Shown piece by piece: positions 1 to 8,759 of a DNA stretch of 10,387 nucleotides (positions are counted from its first letter, which is position 1; every line of letters begins with the position of its first letter). The notes beneath the pieces are model-generated. The model had not been told where the DNA came from. It made no database searches and was given only the letters and a program-made list of their open reading frames with translations. The translations under genes were made by a program, and so were the position numbers. Origin of the DNA: Phycisphaerales bacterium (lineage in GTDB: Bacteria > Planctomycetota > Phycisphaerae > Tepidisphaerales > Tepidisphaeraceae); contig JAQGHP010000093.1 in NCBI GenBank assembly GCA_028288775.1, forward strand, positions 1 through 10,387, read 5' to 3'.

Positions 1-3547
<3,547 letters not shown>

Positions 3548-3767
3548 CAGAGTGTCCTTTTCCGTAATGAAACGAGAGACGCCACCGCCGCAATTCGCCC
3601 GATAACGGTTTCATCCCCGATTCGGGCCGCCGTCGCGGCGGCGCGTTCTACCAGCTTCAGTTTTGCTTGTACGCCAACGTAGTCGATAAAATTAGCCGCC
3701 TTACTGGAGAAGCGGCTTGTTCGACCGGATCGACGACGCACCTTGGCCAACCCGGGATAAACTGTAA
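3548..3767 (-). other. rpoB 5' leader, about 220 nt
   Basis: This is the stretch between the predicted start point of the proximal promoter and the rpoB ATG. It holds GC hairpins that can be seen by eye: AGCCGC/GCGGCT around 3694-3717, followed by a short T run, and GCCGCCG/CGGCGGC around 3626-3642. A 67-codon TTG-initiated open frame (3547-3750) spans most of it and ends in a TGA overlapping the rpoB ATG by one base. Its third codon positions are only about 57% G/C by my count, and it has no clear Shine-Dalgarno, so I treat it as leader rather than gene. A structured leader with regulatory function is possible but not shown. Confidence 0.4.
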
Positions 3768-3773
3768 CTTGTT

Positions 3774-3801
3774 ATCTTAGCGTGCTATTATTGCCCGTCA
3801 A
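3774..3801 (-). promoter_or_regulatory. Predicted sigma70-type promoter P2, proximal to rpoB
   Basis: On the minus strand TTGACG (3796-3801) is followed by a 16-base spacer and TAAGAT (3774-3779). The -35 matches the consensus at 5 of 6 bases and the -10 at 4 of 6. The start point would be near 3767, some 220 bases before the rpoB ATG. The promoter lies just downstream of an intrinsic terminator, which is where a dedicated rpoB promoter would be needed. It shares the string TTGACGGGC and the 16-base spacing with the distal promoter at 3902-3929. Confidence 0.6.
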
Positions 3802-3810
3802 GCGCGTAGA

Positions 3811-3855
3811 CAAAAAACAGAATCTCCCCCTCCCGACCAGGCGGGGCGATTCTGT
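3811..3855 (-). terminator. Intrinsic terminator T2 (possible attenuator) upstream of rpoB
   Basis: Minus-strand RNA folds into an 8-bp outer stem ACAGAATC/GATTCTGT (arms 3848-3855 and 3817-3824). An inner GC helix follows (CCCC with GGGG and CC with GG, with small mismatches), and then a T run at 3812-3817. It lies only about 35 bases after the predicted start point of the distal promoter. It could therefore end a short RNA or act as an attenuator for transcripts heading to rpoB. Confidence 0.8.
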
Positions 3856-3895
3856 GTGAGTCAGAAATTAAACTGTGCGCTTGCCAATGAATCTG
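3811..3895 (-). ncRNA. Candidate short RNA of about 85 nt between rplL and rpoB
   Basis: A predicted promoter (3902-3929) and an intrinsic terminator (3811-3855) frame a unit with no room for a protein gene. Transcription from about 3895 to the T run would give an RNA of roughly 85 nt with a single-stranded 5' part and the terminator hairpin at its 3' end. I do not recognise it as a known RNA family. The alternative is that this is the prematurely terminated product of an attenuated rpoB promoter. Both ends are inferred from motifs. Confidence 0.35.
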
Positions 3896-3901
3896 GCACC
3901 T

Positions 3902-3929
3902 ACTTTATCGGAATTCAGCAGCCCGTCAA
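3902..3929 (-). promoter_or_regulatory. Predicted sigma70-type promoter P1, distal to rpoB
   Basis: TTGACG (3924-3929), a 16-base spacer and TAAAGT (3902-3907) on the minus strand give 5 of 6 and 4 of 6 consensus matches. The start point would be near 3895. The promoter begins about 33 bases after the T run of the rplL terminator, so it would restart transcription after the ribosomal-protein unit ends. An 8-bp inverted repeat straddles its -35 box. Confidence 0.6.
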
Positions 3930-3939
3930 GTGAATTCCG
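3909..3939. promoter_or_regulatory. Operator-like inverted repeat over the -35 of promoter P1
   Basis: CGGAATTC (3909-3916) and its exact reverse complement GAATTCCG (3932-3939) are separated by 15 bases. The two GAATTC cores lie 21 bp apart, about two helical turns. The -35 box sits between the half-sites and the -10 begins just outside. This is the geometry of a dimeric repressor or activator site, but no binding protein can be named from the sequence. Confidence 0.35.
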
Positions 3940-3961
3940 GCTCCTCAGACTGCATCAGAAC

Positions 3962-3994
3962 AAAAAGAGGGGCGGCTGAGTTCAGCCGCCCCTC
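3962..3994 (-). terminator. Intrinsic terminator T1 after rplL
   Basis: The minus strand carries a perfect 12-bp stem, GAGGGGCGGCTG paired with CAGCCGCCCCTC, closing a 4-base loop AACT and followed by TTTTTG. It begins about 40 bases after the rplL stop codon. It should end most transcripts of the ribosomal-protein unit and so separate it from rpoB. Confidence 0.92.
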
Positions 3995-4034
3995 CGGGAA
4001 TCCTGACAAGTGCCGGGTTCGTCTGTAGCCGAGC

Positions 4035-4427
<393 letters not shown>

Positions 4428-4660
4428 GTCCAATACTCCTGGGAGTGCTTCTCCCTTGCCGGGAGATTTCTCCCGCGGGACGTAGCGTGCCCCGAACGTG
4501 TCGAGTTCCCGCCCAAGAGCCCGCCTCACATTAAGGCGGTTTAACCCCGAAGGGACAGTCGGACTGTCGGAACGCTGTTTCTAATTCAGATCTGAAATTC
4601 GGATTTCAAATCTGAAATCTGAGATTCTTTGATTCGAAATCTCAGATTTTAAATTTCAGA
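4428..4660 (-). promoter_or_regulatory. rplL leader with tandem hairpins
   Basis: Read on the minus strand after the repeat hairpin behind rplJ, the spacer shows a GACAGTC/GACTGTC palindrome (4554-4568), CCC-TTCG-GGG with a UUCG-type loop (4545-4554) and CCGCCT/AGGCGG (4521-4539). Two consecutive GGGAG/CTCCC hairpins follow (4461-4474 and 4441-4455), directly ahead of the AGGAG ribosome binding site (4436-4440). The second CTCCC could pair with the binding site instead. This suggests, but does not prove, control of rplL translation by structure. I saw no good promoter in the gap. Confidence 0.4.
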
Positions 4661-4662
4661 TC
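4586..4662. repeat. AT-rich heptamer hairpin between rplJ and rplL
   Basis: Adjacent AATCTGA units with a 7-base step form part of a nested inverted repeat. The inner arms AAATCTGAGATT (4615-4626) and AATCTCAGATTT (4638-4649) close an 11-base loop. The outer arms GATCTGAAATT (4589-4599) and AATTTCAGATC (4652-4662) pair around them. The outer arm overlaps the rplJ stop codon. The element is strongly AT-rich in a GC-rich neighbourhood. Confidence 0.75.
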
Positions 4663-5257
4663 AAGCCGTCGGCGCTGCGTCGGCCGCGGGCGCGGCAGTG
4701 GCCGCAGGTGCGGCCTCTGGCGCGGGCTGCGGTGTGGCGGCGGCTTTCTCTTCGATCGCCTTGAGCAGCGCGCCCAGCTTTCCGCCGGGACCCTTGAGTG
4801 CGCCGGCGAGCTTGCTGCCGGGGCCGAGGATCAGGCCGACGAGGTTGCCGATGGCTTCTTCGCGGGTCGGCAGCTTGCTGACCTGCTCGACGCCCTTGTC
4901 GCCGAAGTAAAGTTCGCCGTCGAAGAACATCCCGCGGAGCTCGATCGTGGCGTCCGTTTTCTTCTCATCGAGAAGCATGCGGGCGACTGCGGAAATGCTG
5001 GCCCCTTTGCCGTAGATCACGGCGCTGGGCCCGTCCAGCAGCTTGTCGAAGCCTTCGATCTTCGCCCCGCCGGTCGCCCTGCGGGCCAGCGTGTTCTTCA
5101 CGACCGTCATCTTCAGGCCCTTTTCGTGGAGCCGACGACGGATTTGATTGTTCTTGATCGCGTTGATCCCACGCGGATTGATGACCCCGACGCCGTCCAA
5201 TTCCTTGAACCGCTCGGTCAGCTCCTTCGTGATCAGATCTTTAACTTGCTTGCTCAT
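4661..5257 (-). CDS. rplJ: 50S ribosomal protein L10
   Basis: L10 anchors the L12 dimers to the ribosome base near L11. The 198-residue product starts MSKQVKDLITKEL, with GVGVINPRGI and KGLKMTVVKNTLARRA typical of the N-terminal rRNA-binding domain. A helix near residues 160-171 is the expected L12-binding spine. The last 27 residues (about 172-198) are almost only Ala and Pro, a tail that lengthens the protein beyond the usual 165-175. The ATG at 5257 has GAGGA 6 bases upstream. That binding site directly abuts, and partly shares, the heptamer repeat in the rplA-rplJ gap. I could not identify the classical L10 autoregulatory site in the short upstream gap. Confidence 0.97.
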   Translation of the reverse strand: MSKQVKDLITKELTERFKELDGVGVINPRGINAIKNNQIRRRLHEKGLKMTVVKNTLARRATGGAKIEGFDKLLDGPSAVIYGKGASISAVARMLLDEKKTDATIELRGMFFDGELYFGDKGVEQVSKLPTREEAIGNLVGLILGPGSKLAGALKGPGGKLGALLKAIEEKAAATPQPAPEAAPAATAAPAADAAPTA

Positions 5258-5267
5258 GTTGTGTCCT

Positions 5268-5332
5268 CAGTAGGCAGTAGGCAGAGGGCAGTAGGCAGAA
5301 GGCGGAGGCTTAAACCTGCCTACCGCTTACTG
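5268..5332. repeat. Heptamer repeat between rplA and rplJ
   Basis: Five 7-base units run in tandem: CAGTAGG, CAGTAGG, CAGAGGG, CAGTAGG and CAGAAGG (5268-5302). They are followed by an imperfect inverted counterpart at 5316-5332. GTAGGCAG (5291-5298) pairs exactly with CTGCCTAC (5316-5323). The first unit touches the rplJ Shine-Dalgarno sequence. Confidence 0.75.
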
Positions 5333-5341
5333 CATTCTTCG

Positions 5342-6043
5342 TCACGCCACGACCAATTCCACGGCCGGGGTCATCGTCGCCTTGAGGATGACCTTCTTGA
5401 AATACTGGCCCTTGCTGGTCTGGGGCTTGGCCCGGCGGATTTGGGAGATCATCGCGTTGATGTTTTCGGAGAGCTTGGTGTTGTCGAAGCTCACTTTTCC
5501 GACGACGGTGTGGACGTTGCCGCCCGAGTCGTTGCGGTATTCCATCTTGCCCGCCGCGTATTCGCGGACGGCCGCCGCCACGTCGGGCGTCACGGTCCCC
5601 GCCTTGGGCGAGGGCATCAGGCCCTTGGGACCGAGCACCTTACCCAAGCGGCCCACGAAACGCATCATGTCCGGCGTGGCGACCGCTACGTCGAAATCGG
5701 TGAAGTTCTCTTTTTCGATCGCGGCGACCAGTTCCTGCCCGCCCGCGCGGATCGCGCCGGCGGCGGTAGCCACGGGGGCCAGGTGGTCGGGGCAGAACGC
5801 CACGACCCGCTTGGTCTTGCCCACGCCGTGCGGCAGCGAGAGCGAACCGCGGATCATCTGGTCCGCCTGCTTCGCGTCAATTCCCAGGGAGAAAATCAGC
5901 TCGACCGACTGGTCAAACTTGGTGGGGTTGAAACCCTTGACGATGTCGATCGCCTTATCAACGGCGACCGGCGTCTCGACCGCCTTCTTGGCGGCTTCCT
6001 TATAGCGCTTAGAGCGCCACTCAACTACTTTGGGTTTAGCCAT
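5342..6043 (-). CDS. rplA: 50S ribosomal protein L1
   Basis: L1 forms the mobile stalk that handles E-site tRNA and is an autoregulator of its own operon in several bacteria. The 233-residue length is normal (about 230). The family signature GRLGKVLGPKGLMPSPKAGT is complete at residues 131-150, and the C-terminal KKVILKATMTPAVE matches the returning strand of domain I. The ATG at 6043 has AGGAG 10 bases upstream and starts MAKPKVVEW. A GCGGG/CCCGC hairpin (6062-6084) lies just ahead of that binding site in the 102-base gap after rplK. Its role is unknown, and I would not call it an L1 site without a fold comparison. Confidence 0.98.
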   Translation of the reverse strand: MAKPKVVEWRSKRYKEAAKKAVETPVAVDKAIDIVKGFNPTKFDQSVELIFSLGIDAKQADQMIRGSLSLPHGVGKTKRVVAFCPDHLAPVATAAGAIRAGGQELVAAIEKENFTDFDVAVATPDMMRFVGRLGKVLGPKGLMPSPKAGTVTPDVAAAVREYAAGKMEYRNDSGGNVHTVVGKVSFDNTKLSENINAMISQIRRAKPQTSKGQYFKKVILKATMTPAVELVVA

Positions 6044-6145
6044 GCTGCTATCGCTCCTGATGCGGGATAATTCAAGCCACCCGCGGAAGCTCCCACTGTT
6101 ACAGGCCGTGGTGCGCCTCAGTGATTATCTGTTCTTCGAGGCCGA

Positions 6146-6574
6146 TCAGCCTTCGACCGTGATGCCCATCGACCGCGCGGTGCCGGCGATGATGCGGGCG
6201 GCGTGGTCTTCGTCGAAGGCGTTCATGTCCTTGAGCTTCTGCTTGGCCATCTCTTTGCACTGGGCCATCGTGACTTTGCCGATCTTGTTCTTGTTCGGCT
6301 CGCCGCTGCCCTTCTCCGCCTTCACCGCGGCCTTCAAAAGCTCCGCCGCCGGCGGGCTCTTGAGCTCGATGTCGAACGTGCGGTCCTTGTAGACCGTGAT
6401 CAGCACGCCAACGACCTGCCCGTTAAGGTGGGCGGACATCGCGTTGAAGCGCTGGATGAACTGGCCGGGGTTGACGCCGTGGGCGCCGAGGGCCGGGCCG
6501 ATCGGCGGCGCGGGGGTCGCCTTGCCGCCGGGCGCCTGGATCTTGAAAATGTCGGTAATTTCTTTCTTCGCCAT
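6146..6574 (-). CDS. rplK: 50S ribosomal protein L11
   Basis: L11 lies at the base of the factor-binding stalk and contacts the GTPase-associated rRNA. The 142-residue length is standard. The N-terminal domain contains [13 protein letters not shown] (about residues 23-35) and the C-terminal rRNA-binding domain contains [17 protein letters not shown] and [14 protein letters not shown]. Compared with E. coli, the conserved Q after PALG is A, and NIMEFCK is replaced by NPGQFIQ; the NTD is thus a little divergent. The ATG at 6574 lies only three bases after the stop codon of the upstream membrane-protein gene. The Shine-Dalgarno there is weak (GGGCGAG or GAGTGAG), so coupled translation is likely. 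Confidence 0.98.
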
Positions 6575-6577
6575 GAC

Positions 6578-6922
6578 TCACTCGCCCATCTGTTCCTGCG
6601 GGTCCGGCTGCTCGTCGGGAGCAACCAGGCCCGCGTCGCGAACTCTCGCGTCCACATGTTTTACTTGTCGCGGCCAGGGACCCTGGCCCCCTTCCGCCCC
6701 CGCCGCTTCGCCCCGGGTCAGCGCCCGCAAGAGCGTGTAAACCGGTATGCAAATCGCCAAAAGGACGCCCACACTAGCAGCAACCGCCAGGATTGACAAG
6801 ACCAGCAGCGCAATTCCCGGCAATGCGAACGCCACGAATACGGTTCTGGCCCAGGGCGGCAACCCGGTCAGGTCGCCCCGCAGGTCAGTGAACCGCGTGT
6901 AGTAACCATCGAATCTGGACAT
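6578..6922 (-). CDS. Small two-helix membrane protein of unknown function
   Basis: I do not recognise this 114-residue protein. It has a polar, Arg/Asp/Tyr-containing start (residues 1-22), then a long hydrophobic stretch from about 25 to 68. That stretch is long enough for two membrane helices with little between them (breaks near PG at 35-36 and P60). A charged, Pro/Gly-rich C-terminal tail ends in EQPDPQEQMGE. It is probably an inner-membrane hairpin protein with a cytoplasmic tail. Third codon positions are roughly 73% G/C by my count, as expected for a real gene here, and it lies in the operon orientation with its stop three bases from the rplK start. No clear Shine-Dalgarno precedes the ATG at 6922. 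The position between nusG and rplK is normally empty in bacteria. Confidence 0.75.
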   Translation of the reverse strand: MSRFDGYYTRFTDLRGDLTGLPPWARTVFVAFALPGIALLVLSILAVAASVGVLLAICIPVYTLLRALTRGEAAGAEGGQGPWPRQVKHVDARVRDAGLVAPDEQPDPQEQMGE

Positions 6923-7037
6923 TGAAAATTGTAGGAACGAGGTTGTCGCCGCGTACAGGATGCTGAGATCTGGCCCCGTCGCGGAGCCGGCAGCACCCTA
7001 CCTCATTCCCACGCCGCGTGGCCAACGCGCCAGCCGG

Positions 7038-7577
7038 TCAAACCTTCTCCACCTGCCAGTATTCCAATTCCAACGGCGTGGGGCGCCCGAAGATCGTGGT
7101 AATGATCCGGACCGTGCCCTTGTCGGCGATGACCTCGTCCACTTCGCCCTCGAAGTTCATGAACGCGCCGTTGGTGACCTTGACCTTCTCGCCCTTCTTG
7201 AACTCCAGACCCGTGGTGGCGTCCGGCTCGCGCTCGGCCTCTTCGAGCATCTTCGCCTGGTCCTTGGGCGACATCGGAGTCGGCTTGCCATTGCTCCCGA
7301 TGAAGTCGCCGACGCCGTCGGTCTCCTTGATCATGAACCAGCACTTCTCCGGGATCGTGCCGGTCTTGTCGAGCTCGAGCTCGATGAAGACGTAGCCCGG
7401 ATAGAGCTTGCGATCGGTGTCGCGGCGTTTGCCGTCCTTGATGGAGCGCACGCGCTCGGTGGGGACGAGAATCCGTCCGACGACGTTTTCCAAGCCTTCG
7501 ATCTTGACCTTGCGGACCAACGCCTCCCGCACACGGTCTTCTTTATTGCTCGCGACTCGCAGGACGAAGAATTGCAT
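7038..7577 (-). CDS. nusG: Transcription termination/antitermination factor NusG
   Basis: NusG binds the RNA polymerase clamp and links it to Rho or to ribosomal S10. The 179-residue product has an NGN domain (about 1-115) with FVLRVASNKE at its start and LYPGYVFIELEL at 58-69, matching the family block PGYVLV. A linker rich in Glu and Lys follows, then a KOW domain from about residue 126 (KKGEKVKVTNGAFMNFEG). The length is typical. The ATG at 7577 has only a weak AGG upstream. It follows secE by 71 bases, as in most bacteria, and is followed after 115 bases by the small membrane-protein gene instead of directly by rplK. Confidence 0.97.
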   Translation of the reverse strand: MQFFVLRVASNKEDRVREALVRKVKIEGLENVVGRILVPTERVRSIKDGKRRDTDRKLYPGYVFIELELDKTGTIPEKCWFMIKETDGVGDFIGSNGKPTPMSPKDQAKMLEEAEREPDATTGLEFKKGEKVKVTNGAFMNFEGEVDEVIADKGTVRIITTIFGRPTPLELEYWQVEKV

Positions 7578-7648
7578 AGGAACCTGATTCCAACTCGCTC
7601 AATTACGAATGCCGTCTCAAAGGCCCGGCTCGCTTTTCTACACTGGCA

Positions 7649-8257
7649 TTATCTGCCCTGGCCGAACGGGTTTACTTGCAGAACGTGTGCCCAGTACATC
7701 AGCCACCCAAAGACCTGGTCGACCGTAAACAAAAAAGTCGCCACGAGGAACATAAAGATCACGACGACCTTGGTCGAACCGGTGAGCTCCTTGCGGCTCG
7801 TCCAGTTCACCTTCTTCATTTCGCTGTCGGTCGCGATCAGGAAGTCCACGTTCGTGGGCTTGTTCATGAACTTCCAGCACAACAATGCGAACGCCGCCAC
7901 AAACGCCACGGCCACCGCCAGCCCGATCCGCTGTCCGGTGACGCGCGATGCGCTGGACATGAACGTCGGGACGTAGGCATAGATGTTATATGCCGTGAAG
8001 GCACATATCAGCCCCAACCCTATCACCGTGCCCATCCGGGTCCAGTATCCCTGGCCCTTCTTATAGATGGTGAAGAAGCCGGTGCCGCGGTCACTGGCCT
8101 TGCGGCCGTAGTCCAGGGGCTTGCCCTTTGGCGCCTTTTCCGGCCCGCCCTTGTCGGGTTCGCCCTTGTCCGACTCGTCCGCGCCCTCCACCTCATCGGG
8201 GAGCTCATCGTCCGCCATCGCGCCGTTCCCGTCTTTGGACTTGATCACAGAGGCCAT
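7649..8257 (-). CDS. secE: Preprotein translocase subunit SecE, long three-helix form
   Basis: SecE clamps SecY in the inner-membrane translocon. The conserved core is C-terminal: the amphipathic helix with SEMKKVNWTSRKEL (about 145-158) and the essential membrane helix (about 163-187). Unlike the usual 60-residue, one-helix form, this 202-residue protein has two more predicted helices (about 75-96 and 110-131). It also has an acidic, Lys/Gly/Pro-rich front of about 50 residues and the segment FFTIYKKGQGYWTR before the first helix. E. coli SecE also has three helices, but without such a long front. The ATG at 8257 has AGGTGG three bases upstream; an alternative ATG at codon 14 (MADDEL) cannot be excluded. 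It sits between tRNA-Trp and nusG, its classical place. Confidence 0.93.
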   Translation of the reverse strand: MASVIKSKDGNGAMADDELPDEVEGADESDKGEPDKGGPEKAPKGKPLDYGRKASDRGTGFFTIYKKGQGYWTRMGTVIGLGLICAFTAYNIYAYVPTFMSSASRVTGQRIGLAVAVAFVAAFALLCWKFMNKPTNVDFLIATDSEMKKVNWTSRKELTGSTKVVVIFMFLVATFLFTVDQVFGWLMYWAHVLQVNPFGQGR

Positions 8258-8343
8258 ACGCCACCTACGTCAAACCGAATGCCGAGGGTCGCCCGGCGAC
8301 AAATTCCGCCGTACCGCAGACCCCGCTATTCTCCGCGCCCGAG

Positions 8344-8416
8344 CACGCCAGGAGGGAATCGAACCCCCAACCTGCCGCTTTGGAGACGGCTGCTCTGCCA
8401 ATTGAGCTACTGGCGT
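8344..8416 (-). tRNA. tRNA-Trp (anticodon CCA)
   Basis: The 73-nt cloverleaf has a perfect 7-bp acceptor stem (ACGCCAG/CTGGCGT), D stem GCTC/GAGC, anticodon stem GCCGT/GCGGC around the loop CTCCAAA, and a T arm with TTCGATT. The A1-U72 pair and discriminator G73 are the usual tryptophan identity elements. CCA is not encoded. It lies between rpmG and secE in the same orientation, so it must be cut out of a mixed mRNA/tRNA transcript. A long hairpin stands just upstream at 8427-8490. Confidence 0.97.
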
Positions 8417-8426
8417 ATCCAGCAAA

Positions 8427-8490
8427 TGCAGAATGAAGAGTGCAGAATGCAGAGTATTGATTCTGCACTCTTCATTCTGCCCTCTGCACT
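8427..8490. repeat. Heptamer hairpin between rpmG and tRNA-Trp
   Basis: Two arms, 8428-8448 and 8460-8480, are exact reverse complements over 21 bases around an 11-base loop. Each arm is a row of 7-base units such as GCAGAAT, GAAGAGT, GCAGAAT and GCAGAGT. The element fills almost the whole 79-base gap and ends 10 bases before the tRNA 5' end. Confidence 0.85.
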
Positions 8491-8495
8491 TACGC

Positions 8496-8660
8496 CTACT
8501 TCCGCTTGACCTTATGCAGCGTATGTCGGCGGAGGCGCGGGCAGAACTTCTTGAGCTCGACCTTCTGCACGCCGCCGGCGACCTTGATTTCGGTCCGATA
8601 GTTCAAGTCACCGGTTTCGGTGCATTGAAGCCAGACCATTTCGCGACTTTCCTTTGCCAT
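8496..8660 (-). CDS. rpmG: 50S ribosomal protein L33, zinc ribbon half lost
   Basis: L33 is a small large-subunit protein near the E site. The 54-residue product starts MAKESREMVWLQCTETGD and ends with RRHTLHKVKRK, the family's usual C-terminal block. The zinc-binding form has two CxxC pairs; here each pair keeps only its first cysteine (C13 with T16, C40 with L43), so zinc binding is doubtful. The ATG at 8660 has an AGAGGTG binding site at normal distance. The frame is open to 8720, but the extra residues come from the repeat. It follows tuf and precedes tRNA-Trp, a common order in several phyla. Confidence 0.96.
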   Translation of the reverse strand: MAKESREMVWLQCTETGDLNYRTEIKVAGGVQKVELKKFCPRLRRHTLHKVKRK

Positions 8661-8680
8661 TACAGCACCTCTCTGACAAA

Positions 8681-8750
8681 AGGACTTAGGACTTAGGACT
8701 GAGGACTGAGTGCAATTCACTCAGTCCTCAGTCCTCATCGCTCAGTCCTG
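8681..8750. repeat. Heptamer hairpin between tuf and rpmG
   Basis: GGACTTA twice and GGACTGA twice run in tandem (8682-8709). The arms 8696-8712 and 8718-8734 are perfect 17-bp complements around a 5-base loop, and another GTCCTGA-type unit follows. On the minus strand the stem is followed by TAAGTCCTAAGTCC and a short TTTT, so the element might also slow or partly terminate transcription behind tuf. Confidence 0.85.
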
Positions 8751-8759
8751 AATTCGAGC

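Noticed and set aside
4428..4529. Longer rplL start adding 34 residues
   Set aside because: The added residues are unlike L12, whereas the ATG at 4427 has AGGAG at good distance and gives the normal L12 N-terminus.
5268..5302. Tandem units as a CRISPR array
   Set aside because: The units are 7 bases long with no spacers, so this is a short tandem repeat.
5258..5341. L10-L12 autoregulatory leader upstream of rplJ
   Set aside because: The 84-base gap is almost wholly filled by the heptamer repeat, and I could not find the bulged stem expected for L10 binding.
5126..6070. Plus-strand open frame of 314 codons across rplA and the start of rplJ
   Set aside because: It is antisense to two conserved genes and crosses their repeat-filled gap; no protein family is visible.
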